From: Lytechinus pictus
Taxonomy: Eukaryota; Echinodermata; Echinoidea; Temnopleuroida; Toxopneustidae
Length of the DNA: 64,000 nucleotides
Reading direction: 5' to 3'
NCBI RefSeq assembly: GCF_037042905.1
Contig: NC_087249.1
Coordinates: forward strand, 14,255,901-14,319,900
In this document: piece by piece, positions 23,547 through 35,656 of the stretch
Numbering within the stretch: position 1 is the stretch's first letter
Layout: each line of letters begins with the position of its first letter
Position numbers and translations under genes: made by a program
The notes under the pieces: model-generated
Told to the model about the DNA's origin: nothing
The model's input: the letters and a program-made list of their open reading frames with translations, nothing else
Databases searched by the model: none

Positions 23547-23587
<41 letters not shown>

Positions 23588-25460
23588 GTCATTATTATCA
23601 TTATTATAATTATTAACATCATCTTCATCATTAACTTTATTATTATTATTATCATTACTATAAAATATCAAAATAACCGTAAAAATTCATGCGGATCGCT
23701 GATGAATAACAGCTTTGGAGAAAGCATGAATTGCAATTATGCACAGTGAGACAGTGAGTTACCGTCTTTATTTGATAGTCTAAATATTTTTAAACTGTAT
23801 TGCAGAGTATTTCACCAGGAGTTGTTAAGACTGAATTTGCACCAAGGAGATTACGAGAGGATCCTGCAGAATGTTTGATATATCAGAAAAAGCTGGTAAG
23901 TTAAATGGGAGTTCACCCTGATGATAAAGATGTTTTAACAAAACTAGAGAAATGGAGAAATGTTGAATATGTTGAAGGTTTGGTGAAAATCCATGAATCA
24001 AAGAATAAGAAAGTTAGAACCTTTTAAAATTTGCATTTGTGACGTCATATCATATGCGACCACCTGCCCTATGTCATGTTATATAAATTCCTCCTTTTTA
24101 ATGATTCAATGATGGCTGAAATATAATTTCTAATAGAAGCTGGAATAAAATAGCATGTCTGCATGATTATAAAAAGCACAATCTTATGTGTTTTTATATA
24201 TTTCTTTGCTTTTATCAAAACCAACTTCAAGCAAGGGCGAACTTGCATTTAAATGAACTAAAAGGGAGCTTGGTACTTAGGCAGATCATAAATTTATTTT
24301 ACTTTTTGAATAGATACTTAGGTGTTGAAATGTAGAAACAAACAAACGTTTTTTTTTAATTCATCAAAACTGATCGGATAAAATATCGTTATGACCACTA
24401 CACTAAATACATTATTTAGTGTGCCAAATCTTTATCATTGAGGGGAATGCCTTTTCATTGTCACAAACTATATTTTGAAAATCCCTTAATATTGTTTATA
24501 ATGAAGTTCCAAGGACAGAGCCTTGAGGAACCCCAAAACTACATCAAGGATTCTTGCGTATCTAGCCTGAATTCCAAAAAAACATCTTGCTTTTAATTAT
24601 TTCTTTCGTCATCAAATGATAAGGTCAAGTACTGAACCAAACTTTCATGAGATGGCTTATATTTTAATGGAAATTGGAATGTTTTGCTGAATAATGAATT
24701 TCCTTTTAATAATAAATTTTAATCCATTTTAATCCTAATTATTAGCCCCTCGAAGCAGAAGATGTTGCCAATCAAGTCATTCACATTCTCCAGCAGCCTC
24801 CTCATGTTCAGGTATGATAGAATGATTTGGAGTGAACTTGAGAGACTATGACATCAATACAAAATACACGTAGACCCTATATCTACGAAGGGCCATATAT
24901 CTCTTTCATGGGCGCAGAAAGGTTTATTCATTAGTATAAATGACAAGTCATGTGATCTTAATCACGTTTCGGTGTCAAAAATGGCAGAGGTTAAAATGGC
25001 AGAAGTAATAATAGCAGAGTTAAAAATGGCAGGAAAATCTGGCAGAGTTAAAAATAGAAAGAATCTGGACAATCCTAATAACTTTCAAGGAGGTCATTAG
25101 AAGAACAAAATTTAATCGTGATAAATTCGTTCTAATCAAATAGACTGGAAACCTTAGGGTATTGATAATTAGGATTATTTTTTTTCTTCTATTTCTTAAA
25201 TTTATGATTATGATTATGGTGTTTTGCGTAAATTTTTCGACAAAACACATAATTTTCTCAAAATTTCATTCTTTTCTAATTGTTCAGGTGCTGGTAGCAT
25301 ACTTATCACCAGAAAGTTGGTCGAAACACATCGAGTTGAAATCACGACCTCAAAACTTTAAATGGCAAAGTAATTTATGAAAAATCTTGCATTATATCAT
25401 ATTTTCTATCTTTTTTAGATCCATGATATATTGCTCCGTCATACCGAGCAGAAGACATAG
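21007..25460 (+). CDS. DHRS11: Dehydrogenase/reductase of the DHRS11 (SDR) family, copy B, complete
   Basis: Seven coding exons: 21007-21138, 21659-21868, 22241-22335, 23253-23373, 23806-23895, 24746-24811 and 25419-25460. They total 756 nt, for 251 residues plus stop, all with GT-AG introns. Exon lengths are identical to copy A exon by exon. It shows the SDR cofactor motif TGASVGIG (12-19), Arg38, the canonical NNAG (91-94, unlike copy A), Asn116, Ser148, and YCATK with Tyr158 and Lys162. [10 protein letters not shown] opens exon 5, and the end [13 protein letters not shown] matches the DHRS11 C-terminus. No signal peptide or membrane segment, so probably cytosolic. By family it would reduce steroid or other carbonyls with NADPH; the real substrate is not deducible. 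Exon 1 differs from copy A by one synonymous base. Satellite and microsatellite tracts fill introns 2 to 4 without touching splice sites. Confidence 0.92.
21912..22172 (+). repeat. GCGAGCGCGAAGCG satellite fragment in intron 2 of copy B
   Basis: Cores ATGCGAGCGCGAAGCGTGA, ATGCTAGCGCGTAGCGCGAG and AAGCGCGAGCTGAGAATTTT, with the CTGGCCCGAAAAG spacer, belong to the 3.1-5.0 kb satellite family. They lie only 70 bp upstream of exon 3. Confidence 0.75.
22720..22870. repeat. GATAATAA-rich and (ACT)n microsatellites
   Basis: Mixed AAT/GAT repeats followed by (ACT)n/(GCT)n runs in intron 3 of DHRS11 copy B, preceded by an 11-base G run near 22691. Confidence 0.9.
23460..23665. repeat. (ATT)n microsatellite
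   Basis: About 200 bp of ATT trinucleotides with ATC variants in intron 4 of DHRS11 copy B. It creates a false Leu/Ile-rich reading frame running out of exon 4. Confidence 0.95.
23908..24250. mobile_element. Half of a TTAAAGGG/GTTCACCCTG foldback element
   Basis: Starts GGGAGTTCACCCTGATGA and continues GGTTTGGTGAAAATCCATGA and TTTGTGACGTCATA, as in the left arms at 15991 and 61557. The right arm is not recognised. In intron 5 of copy B, beginning about 12 bp after exon 5. Confidence 0.6.
24500..24560 (-). pseudogene. LINE reverse transcriptase scrap, motif B
   Basis: On the minus strand 24540-24509 reads [11 protein letters not shown], the conserved motif B of non-LTR reverse transcriptases. 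No convincing flanking RT motifs survive. Intron 5 of DHRS11 copy B. Confidence 0.4.
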
Positions 25461-25719
25461 AAGAATCTAAACCCACGACATCCAGCAAGCAAGATGTGAT
25501 TTGAGACCAGTATTAAAAGGCTACATCAAATACTTATGTTCTCTACGAAACATTTTTTTCTTCAAAATAACCCTTCATTTCTTTGTTTTCATCTCATTCA
25601 AAAACGTCTGAAGTAATGATTACCAGTATTGCATGAACATCGAGGGTGCCAAATAATTTCTACTGAATACTACGAAGATTTAAAGATCATGGAATATATT
25701 TTGTTTCCGTATGCAAACT

Positions 25720-25725
25720 AATAAA
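25720..25725 (+). terminator. Candidate poly(A) signal of DHRS11 copy B
   Basis: AATAAA 260 bp after the stop codon. It is the nearest canonical signal downstream; the cleavage site is not determined. Confidence 0.5.
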
Positions 25726-28700
25726 TTTTGAGGGACCTAAATTCCTGAGGTTTTAAACTAAAGTAGAAATCAGTTTTTCATTTTACCAAAACAATACCTC
25801 ATCGCACACAAAATGTATTACATTGTATATATGGATCTTTTTTGCCATAAATTCAAACTGAATCAACTTATTTCGACGCTCATTTATATATTAATAATTT
25901 TGAATCGATTATTCTTCGATAAACTTGCAAATGTTATACATTAAAAACCAACATATATCGTTCTTAATATATAGATATATATATTTAGATTGGTGATAAG
26001 ATAATAGAGATACTTTCATTTACCAGATAGAAGAAACTGCTGTTTTTCGGAAAACATAGTCTAGATCAACTATTTCTTCCGGCAATCTGTAAGTCCCCCT
26101 TTTCAATTATATGTTTTATTGACAGATTGCTTTTTTCAATGTTTGCGCCTTTATATAAGCTATCTTAGACGGGAATTTCTGGAAAATTATCAAATTTTGT
26201 TCATAGGTAATTATACCGCAGCTCATCTGAAAACCAGATTTGCCACTAATTTACTTCATGATGTCCTCAAGGTCAGTTGAACATGTTTTACCTTACATAC
26301 GAATCTACGGTGATCATTCGTAATATACCTTACGCTTATGACGTCATATATTCTTACGGCGCCCTCGGAGGCTAGGCCTATAACCATGATGATAATAAAA
26401 CGCGTAAATGGAGTTGGCAAAGAATGCAAGGCAATTATCTTCAGCCTCTAAAATGGCGGAGCGATGAAGTCGATGGAAAAGGCCTTGTACAAATGTGCAA
26501 TAATACAAACGTAGAGCACAAAGTATCACTTATTTTTCTTTTGTATTATTATGGTGTTTAAGCTTGAATTTACATGTTTTTTTTCTTCATAATAATTATT
26601 GGAATTGTGTTTTGAAGAAAAGATAACTTAATGAAAAGAATGAGCATTTGATTCATGTAGGGGTTGTGTTTTTGTTTCTTTTCTTAGCTGTGAATTAATA
26701 AATCAGAATTCGAAGAAGAGTTGATATTAACCTGAATTAACGAATGTGTCCGATAAAGTTAGCAAAGCTGTTAATGCATTGAAACTGTCAACAAACTAAA
26801 TTTGCCTCAATACAGACCTTCCAACCATTCTGAATTTTGAGGAAAGAATTTGAATAAATTCCTCATTAGAGTTCTTACTTTTCTTTTCTATTTTCATATT
26901 TTTATGCTACTTGCACTCCAGCTTTTAAGAAATGTATTTTTTTGGAGCAAAATCATCACTCATTTTTATCAGATAGGTTGATAGGTCTGCATTAGGGACT
27001 ATTAATTTTCAATTATCCAATGTTCAAGGGTGAAGTTCTGCTATAAATTGTAGACCTATATTCATTACAGTTTCATTGAAAGTGAGCACTGTCACAACAC
27101 GGCTGGTACCAAAGGCAAAGTTATTTCTTGAATAAGATGAATTTTTCGATGTAACAACAGATTCTTGAGCTAACGCGATAGTTTTATGTTGTAGATGAGA
27201 TCTTGTTGTTTGAGAAGATTAGTTGTGAAATCTTTGACCTGACTTTGATACATTATGTCTAATAATATTTATATTCAATCAGAATTCGATTTCATTTACC
27301 CCAAAGTCAAAACAGGTGGGAAGGGGTTAGGGTAAGACGGCGGGATTTTCGTAAACTGAACGCGATTCTTCCCACCCTTTTCGTACAAGCCTACCCCCCA
27401 GAAATAGGAAAGAAGAAGTGAAAGTTTGTTGGAACACACAAAATAGGAAAAGGATTTGAATTTGGAGGACAGCAGCATTTCAATTTAAAAACTTACGTCG
27501 TGATTTCCCCTTTCTTCATGTTCTTCGCTATCAACGTTTGATGGTGGTAATTAATATTTTACCTTAATATTTTATTTTCTTAGAACGATGTTTGTTAGGC
27601 TGCAAGGTGCGTAGTATAGTTTATATAACTGAATATGAAATTTCGCAATCTTACAATACGTATTGGAGTCAAAAAGTTGGAAAAGACAATAAGATTGTGT
27701 AAAAAGTACTATGGTATTGTGTGTGACGAGTGTGTTAAATCATGGCCGAGTGCAGCGGGGGGGGGGGGGGGTAGTTGCCCCTCCCAGAAATTTTGAAAAC
27801 CTTTATTTATTTAACTGAAAATTGTTCACGAAATTCACCAAAAGTGAGTACGAAGTCTTCCAATTTCATTTTAGGAAATGCAAAAGTGCCCAAGCTTGGT
27901 CGCTTCGCTCCCTCGCTTTCGAGTTTCATTGAACATCTTTAGGCATCCTCCCCCCCCCGAGGAAAAATATTATGCGTGCGGCCATGTGTGAAATTGAATA
28001 GATACATATACTGTACGATAAAGGGAGCATGATCACTGATGATGCGGCCAAATTTTATATGGAAAGAGAGAGAGAGAGAGAGAGCAATGTTGTGCAAACT
28101 TGTTTCGCATTGAAAACAGATCTTTTGAAAATCAGTGACCCGCAGTGTATACAATTATATTCAGCTATAGGCCCAAATAATAGTTCAGTTTTATGAAGAT
28201 AGAAAACAAAATTCAAAGGGATTTCATATTACCAATCTTAACTGCCGGGCTGAAAATTCTGGACACCACACATCTCAACCATACCGGTGAGTATTCTGCA
28301 TGATGGATATTAAATAATGTTCTTGATATTACACGTAAATGTAGTAGATTATAACTGAAGACTTTCCAGTATATTTATACTTCTCTTTTTTAAACATAAT
28401 AATCACTGACCCGAGTCACCTTATTTAGATTAAGCTAGCTGCATGGTTAGACAAGCGGTATGTGCCCGCCGAGGACCCTCCTTTTTACAATAAGTCCGCT
28501 CCAAGGCCCCGGTGTTTTTGTCTCGCCCGCGGCACATACCTACTACTTTTTTGGTCGAGTACCCTGCGCGCGCGGGGGGCGCGTTTCCGTTTTACACCCT
28601 GGCGAAGGCATTTTCCGGAAAAATAGCCACAAAGCGACTATTGAAGAGTCTACGTCTACGTTTGTTTACATAATCAGCTGGGCGCGCGATCCAAAAGTCC

Positions 28701-28759
28701 GCACCGAAGATATCCGCAGAACATACGTGCAAATGCAGCTGAGCTTATAGACCAAAAGC
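25726..28759. other. Gene-free intergenic DNA
   Basis: AT-rich, with a 15-base G run near 27757, a (GA)n near 28064-28084 and a GC-rich patch at 28450-28740. In the patch GGTATGTGCCCGC is partly mirrored by GCGGCACATACC. None of the short open frames has a domain or splice context. The missing exons 1-3 of DHRS11 copy C were sought here and not found. Confidence 0.5.
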
Positions 28760-29362
28760 TTAAAGGGAAATCCAACCCAAATAAAAACTTGTTTTTATAA
28801 GGAAAAGAAAATTCAGACAAGTTGATAGGTGAAAGTTTGAACAATATTGGACAAACTGCAAGAAAGTTATGATTTTTTAAAAGTTGTAAATATTGGTAAT
28901 CACTATACCCATGGAGACTTCAAATTGGCCGCATATGGGATGTCATAGTGATGTAAGGCAAGGACTACTCTTCCATGTACTCCAATACATATTATGGCTA
29001 AAATGTCATTTTTCCCAAAAATTTTATTTCAAATTATATTTTTCTTTCATGAGGACATATAACAATATACTACCTAGGTTATATTTAGATTACTGCCCCA
29101 GGGGAATGGGTACTTAGGAGAAAACCACAAATCCCTGATAATAAAGTACATGGCCTATGGGAAAGTTGTCCTTGCCCCTTGTCATAATTTACTTACTCAG
29201 TTGCCAATTTGAAATCTACATAGAATTAGTGATCTCAATTTTAAAACATCTATAACTTTCTTATTGCTTGTCCGATTTCTTTCAAACTTTTACCATTCTG
29301 TTTAATCTATTTTTCTCCTTCCCAACACAACATTTTATGGCCAAGGCTGGATTCCCCTTTAA
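28760..29362. mobile_element. TTAAAGGG-type foldback element, complete
   Basis: Ends TTAAAGGGAAATCCA... and ...TGGATTCCCCTTTAA are inverted. Inner arms pair through GAAAGTTTGAACAATATTGG against AGACAAGCAATAAG-like stretches, AGAAAGTTAT against ATAACTTTCT, and CAAATTGG against GCCAATTTG. TTAA at both outer ends suggests a piggyBac-type TTAA target, which is inference. Confidence 0.8.
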
Positions 29363-29519
29363 GTCTCTGTATTTTGGTTGTTCCGCTGAACTATATACGT
29401 TGGCGTCATGATTTTTTTTACTTTATCGCACATAATCGTTTATATGAATGAAAACGAATAATAGCTAAAATATTGAAAAATAAAACACATAATTACTTTT
29501 TTTTCCATATTATATCTAT

Positions 29520-29745
29520 CCTTATATCTATCATATCTGTCTATCCACTATCTATGTTATAAATCAATCTATGGTACTACATGATATATCTATCTGTTAA
29601 TTTGTCTATCTACTCTGTCTCTCTCATTCTCTATCTACCTATCTATCTGTCTATCTATCTATCCATCTAACATCTATCTCTCAAATTCTCTATCTATCCA
29701 CCTGTCTCTCTTTTATTTCTCTCTATCCATCTGTTAATCTACTCA
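29520..29745. repeat. (CTAT)n/(CTGT)n tetranucleotide repeat
   Basis: Imperfect TCTATCTATCTGTC repeats over about 220 bp, followed to about 30000 by a pyrimidine-rich stretch without a gene. Confidence 0.9.
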
Positions 29746-30247
29746 TGTGCAATATCAACACTGCTTCGCCTTCCTTCGGGAGTCTATTTCCTCAGCTCTA
29801 CTTTTCCCTTTTTTGTGCTCGATTCGATTCAATTACTACTTTATTTACTTGTTACCATTGTTAAATGTCTTGTATTGCATAATGAGTTTTTTTTCTGAGG
29901 TTGCCTCCTATTCTCTTTCAAATTCCACCTCTTGCTTTCCCTTCTCTTTGTCTTTTCCAAATTTCTTTCCCTTCTCTCACCTCTTTCTTCTTAATCTTTC
30001 ATTCATGTTTTTGGTATCTTTGTAAAATAGAAGAATCATTCTTTTAGGTCATGTGTTTTGATTTTTAAAAGAATGTTGTAATATAGGAAAAACTTTTGAT
30101 CTAAAACATGAAACAAAATATTTTTTTTCATGCAACAAAAGTTGTTGTTTTCACACTTAATTTCTGGTTGGGCACAGATGATTTTTAAATCATGATAAAG
30201 CTGAAGATCTAAGCTTTAATATGATATAATTTGTATAAGATGATGTA

Positions 30248-30512
30248 TTTTAGATGGGTCAGCAGCCAGCATTTCATAGGCCAGGTACATTTTGCAGCTC
30301 AAAAACAATACCCACGCAAATTCCAATGTTCCCCATACTGGGCCTCTGCAAGGTCACACTCACCATGTGGTAATCTTTTCAAATTACCCGCGTCTGTTTG
30401 ATTTGAAAACAGTATTCAGCCAATCAGAACTCTGGATTTTATGTTACTCAGAAATTTCAGAAATCTCGTCTTGCATCTTGATGGAAAAAGCTGGCTGCTG
30501 ACCCATCTAAAA
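30248..30512. mobile_element. Small element with perfect 23-bp inverted ends
   Basis: TTTTAGATGGGTCAGCAGCC plus AGC at 30248-30270 is exactly inverted at 30490-30512, enclosing 219 bp. The interior has no coding frame of note. Perfect ends suggest recent movement. Confidence 0.85.
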
Positions 30513-30919
30513 GATGCCACATATCAAGAGTGACATTTTAAGAAAGTATAGAGTTTGAGCTTTCTGATGATATAAATAATGTTGGTGCCTAAAACACAAA
30601 ATGTTGCACAATTTGCAAGTGAAAACAGAGGAAGAAAATTCTGTTTGATGCATCTTTTCAGGTAAAAAATTCACTTATTTATCAAAATCTTTCATTCAAA
30701 AGAAATTAACATTTACTCTTGCACATGGTACAAAAATAATCAATATTACTCAAGGAGAAAGTGGTTAAATTCTTTGAGAAAGAAAGTCTCACAATTCACG
30801 AGATTTTGCAGGGACATGAATTCAGCCACGAGAGGACTTGGATAAATCTTGCTCATTTGCTCATTAACACAGGGGCTTGCGGACTGACTGCATGGCCCAC
30901 CCTTTCATACTCATATACG

Positions 30920-31190
30920 GCAGTGCTATGCGGTTGGGGTCCTGGGCGGAGTCCCCGGAACTTCTTGATATCAAAGTCATTTAAACCTCGCAGATTGCCG
31001 CTATTTTTAATAAAATCGCGGGTATATACAGCTAGGATATAGCTTTTGCACAACACATTTATTCAACCCAGTTGCATAATGAACCAAATATTTTGAGGGG
31101 GCAAAGCATATAGCGATGTGGGAAAATTTGTAAAAAGTCGCCAGCGAGCAAGGCGAGCTGGAAAAAAAATCAATTGCCTATTGAAATTAA
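30920..31190 (-). repeat. Interspersed repeat, copy 2 of a pair
   Basis: Reverse-complement match to 1695-1945: AAATTTTCCCACATCGC, CCCCTCAAAATATTTGGTTC, TATATACCCGCGATTTTATT and GGACCCCAACCGCATAG blocks occur in the same order. Confidence 0.65.
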
Positions 31191-31368
31191 ATTCTCATTA
31201 TTTGATAGATTTTTCCATTATATTCAGCAAATAACACATTTCATTGTTTCCACTCGTTGATTACCGCAGACTAAATAAGAGATGCGAATTCAGACAGATG
31301 ACCAACGATTTTTCAATAATTATTCGTCGGGAAATTTTAAACATACACCTACAAAATTCTTCTTCTTG

Positions 31369-31640
31369 CTTTCAAGTCATATCATGGTCTAGCTCCTTCA
31401 TACGTTTCTGAACTCCTTCCTCGATATCAGCCAGTTCGAGTCCTACGTTCTGCTTCGATTCTCAATCTCTTCTTTCTCGATCTCATACTTCTTACAAACA
31501 ATACGGTCAGCGTTCTTTCTCTTATGCAGCTTCATTTCTTTGGAACAATCTCCCCCTACAAATTCGTAATGCTAACTGTGTAATACATTTAAAGTTATGC
31601 TTAAAACTCATCTTTTTAAATCTTAAATTGATCATATCAT
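31369..31640 (+). pseudogene. LINE 3' coding remnant
   Basis: The translated stretch GLAPSYVSELLPRYQPVRVL runs into a second frame reading SYKQYGQRSFSYAASFLWNN followed by LPLQIRNAN. This is the conserved C-terminal tail of CR1/L2-like LINE reverse transcriptases. A frameshift lies near 31445-31460. It is plus-stranded and truncated on both sides. Confidence 0.75.
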
Positions 31641-32730
31641 ATGTTTACTGGCCCATTAGATGGTATTTCTTTATTCATGATCTCGTGAGAAAGTTGTAAA
31701 TTGTAATATTAGTTTTGATACATTTTGTTGTGCAAAGTATTTCTGTTTCTATTTCCTTAATACTTCATTTTCCTTTCTCTTAACCGCTTAGAGGCAATTT
31801 TGCGAATTTGCGGTATATAACATTGTTATTATTATTGTATGCATGCAGTCCATCTTTCTTCCCGCTCTTTATTTTCAATCCTCGGCAGCCCGGTCGTATT
31901 ATTAAGTGTGTTTTTTTTCTTGTTCTTTGTTTTCAAATTTAGCTTTTTACTAATTCCATTCTACCTTCATTTTACGCTATTGTTTGCCATTTTGTCATTT
32001 TTAAATTTATTTCCCCATCATGCTATTGCTTTACATAGGCCTATTTCAGAATGATTTGTTCTTTCTCAAATGTTCTTCTTTCGTTCCCTTTCCCGCTTTC
32101 TTTCCTTTTCCATAAAAAATAATAATAATTAATAATTTCTTCGTTTTCTTTTGATTTTTCCCATTCCCTTTCCTCCTTTCCTTTTCCACTTTCCTCCCCC
32201 TTCCCTTTCCTCCCCCTCCCTTTTCTTTTTCCCGTTTTTTTATTTTCCCGGTGAAATCCGCAAGGGGGCAGCTTGCCCCCCATTGCCCCCCCCCCGCCTT
32301 TTACGCCGCTGCTCCCCGTTCCTCCCGAATCCATATTGGCTCTCAGAGACCACATCTAATAGATTTTTTGTGTGGATCGGCACAACACCGTGAACACTGG
32401 GCATATTTCCTGCGATGCTCAACGAAGTTAGTAAACATCATTAACAAACTAATTATATCATGAACTGCTTGCTCCCCTTATGCCCTGGCTCCAGCACATA
32501 CAGTTCCCTTTTCAACTGGATAATCTTTATGTTCGGACGTACAGCCGGACTGGTGAGTATACACACTGCAGTTAGGGTCGGTCTTCCTTGTCTTCAGTCA
32601 GCTTCTTTAGCTTTTCTTGATACAATATTATATGACTTTAGTTCGCCCATACCATTTTATATCAATGTAAGTAAAATAATACTGAAAGAGATTATGAATT
32701 GAATTATTGATTTACGTTAATTTTTGGCAG
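31641..32730. other. Gene-free stretch before DHRS11 copy C
   Basis: Pyrimidine-rich DNA near 32060-32250 and a GCAAGGGGGCAGCTTGCCCC palindromic patch at 32260-32300. Open frames here come from composition only. Confidence 0.45.
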
Positions 32731-34693
32731 CATGTCAGGCTACAGAGTGGTAGGAGATGGTTTCTACTGTGGAACCAAGTACATGGTGACTGCTTTGATA
32801 GAAGGTTTACGAAAAGAACTTAGGGCAATGAAAAAGAACATCAGAGTTTGTGTACGTTTTTACCAATATTAGTTTTTTTACTGTAAATAATGATCTGTCT
32901 GTTTTATCATGTTTACGGCTGCCATGTAATGAAATATAACTAAGGAATTAAGCAGTTTTAAAGAATAGGCGGTATTTGTTCTTTGATCCATTGCCTGTAG
33001 GTCTTATGATATTGTTAAAAAGAATGACGTTTTGATATGTTTCAGACAAGAAATCTGGATGTATTGCCTGAAAACTTTCTTCCTGAAAAAAAAAACCTAT
33101 TCTAAATCATGGAACGGGCTGAAATATCAGGATATAGACGTTGTCAGTATGTTGCTGATATCTAAATCTTTAAAGTAAAACAAACATATTGGGGAGGGGG
33201 CGCTACATAGAATATTTGAAATTTTCAGAGACCTAGGCGGGCGAAAATGATGATTCACTGGCTTACCATACTTCTATTGTAGGATTGGCACATTGAAATG
33301 ATGTACATTAGATTCTCGATTGTATATAGCATTATTGGCCCTTTGCCAAAGCCTGACTTTAATACCTGTTTATTTTATAATATTTACAGGGTATATTTCA
33401 CCAGGTATTGTTGAGACTGAATTTGCAGCAAGGAAAGCACGCCAAGATCCAGCAGAATGTTCTTTTTAACAGACAAATCCGGTGAGCTGAACTTTATGTG
33501 ATTGACTTCTGTGTCAATTTTTAATTTCACGTTCCACAGTTTAAACGAAATCCATGGCATTTTCACCAAACTTTGCACAGAGTTAATTTAGCACCTGAAT
33601 ATTTCAAATATGTAAAAATAAATAACATGGGTTCATGTGCTTGATTTTTTGCCGTTGAGCTTTGAAGTTCACCCAATTGGAAGTTCTCGAGAATTAAGCA
33701 TTCAAAAGAATTTGGCATTTTTAGACCCCACAATATCACTACGCTGAGATTAAACCTTTATTACTAGTCAAAATTTCATCAAATTTTACAGTATAGTTCA
33801 GAATTGTATACTGGAGATGGAGAATTCATTTGCCATTTAAAGTCTAGCAGCACATTCATTTCTTTCAAATGGTTTGGAAGATGACAAAAATATAATCTCA
33901 AAAATTTGAAATTTCTATAACACATCTGAGAAGTACAACAAATCAATGTCACTTCACCAAAAAAATTAAGCTTGTAGAGGAAGGTCTTCTTAAGCGGTGT
34001 AAATATTAAAAACTAGGGGCTCTTGTGCTTGTTTTCAAATATCAACATCATTTTTGGAGTAAGTGTGTTATTTAAAACACCAAAAACGCGCCAAAGGCTG
34101 TGTATCTATGCGAAGAAAAATTCCAAACCACTCACCTATATTTTATTCAAACTCGAGGTCATTTTCGTCATACTTTGCATCACTTCAGAGTAAAGTATTT
34201 TGAAGTTGTAGTGGTATTTAGAAAAACATTGTTCCATGGATTATTTTCAGCTAATTCGCTTTATAAAATAACACATCGGATCTGCAGTTACAATACAGAT
34301 CATGCGAAAAAAAAATCAGCTAATACCTACGTTATAGCTAATTAATCACCTGTTCATCCATTGTGACATCAATGCGCATAGCGTAAAAATATGCGCAGAT
34401 CAAGATGCGTACAAACAAAACTGTGTAACGTCCTTAAGTGTACTTGAGACCGAATATGATATGCTTGTATAAACATAAACTCACACTGTGTCTAACAAGG
34501 AAGGTTATAACAAAATAGATATGTGATGAAAAAGTCTTAAAAAAACAGAATGATGTTTTTGATGTCTTTTTCCTATATTCTTTGCATATTTTAGGTTATT
34601 TTGTAGTTTTCGCTGTTTTTATACTGTCAAGACAAACCATCAAAGGTTTTATATAGCAGCTATTTTCCATTTTTAATCATGTGATTTTATCTA

Positions 34694-35656
34694 CAGTGCG
34701 TATCAAAAAAAAGTTTACACTTTGAAAAAGCCCTGGGAATTAAAAAATATACAACATGTGGGTAATTTTTTCACATATAATCTTGGGTTTGGGTCTCATC
34801 TATCCAATGAAAATAAAAGTTTTGACAGAATGTTACACTTGAGTGAGCACTGTCCATTTTTGTAAAGCTCGCAGAAATCTGTTTACGCCGAAATGCTCGT
34901 TTTCACGCTGTGTCAAGGGGAAAGGGCGAAATCAAATTTACCCTGTGAAACATTTCTCATACATTTCCCTTGCACTTTTAGTCAATTGAAATAAAATGGA
35001 TAAATTCAAGCATTTTGTAACAATTTTGCCATCCAAATTGAAATTTCAACAATTAGTAAGCACAACTTTTACCCTTTTTGTGCCAGCTGGATCTGAGGAC
35101 ATAACTGAATCTGAACGAAAGGTTTTTTCAGACATCTCCAGCATTTTTTCAAGTTTTAATCATTTAAAGTGGGTTGACATTTCATTTTTCATTTAATACT
35201 TGTTTCTCCACACTTTTCCCAAGCTTGACAATGATTAGCAAAATTAAAATCAAGCCTAAGCCATGTAAATCACAGCTCAGTGTAAAGCAAATATCGTCAT
35301 GATGGCCTCCGTGTGTTGGGGAGTGGGGTGGGGCGCAATGCACTCTTCGAAGTGTTTTGGGTAAGGAAACAAGTTAAATAGGGTAACATATATCTTCAAA
35401 TCAATTTTACTAGCTAAATTCCACATGATTAAGGTTTACTTTTATTCGCATAACTATTTCAAAGTTCTGCGCAAATCATTTTTCAATAACTTTTCAAAAG
35501 TAAGTGGTGCTCACTCAAGCGGAAATATTTTTCGACATTTATATCGCCATTTGCTTAAATTGATCTGTACCAATGTTAAAATGTGGAAAAATCTTCAGGA
35601 TATTACAAATTTTACAGGATTTTTTCAAAGTGTAAACTTTTTTTTGATACGCACTG
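34694..35656. mobile_element. Mariner-like non-autonomous element with TA flanks
   Basis: Inverted ends CAGTGCGTATCAAAAAAAAG (then TTTACACTTTGAAAAA) at 34694 and their reverse complement ending GATACGCACTG at 35656. Both sides are flanked by TA, the classic Tc1/mariner target. At 963 bp it lacks any transposase frame. In intron 5 of DHRS11 copy C. Confidence 0.85.

Noticed and set aside
23223-23609. 128-codon plus-strand frame over DHRS11 copy B exon 4
   Set aside because: Out of frame with the SDR homology and ends in an (ATT)n-derived Leu tract.
28460-28750. 96-codon GC-rich frame at 28.5 kb
   Set aside because: No domain, no splice context; the GC-rich patch looks like a repeat with a partial palindrome.
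32041-32463. Open frames up to 104 codons near 32.0-32.5 kb
   Set aside because: Purine/pyrimidine-biased composition gives Lys/Glu/Gly or Pro/Phe/Ser runs; no domain or splice context.
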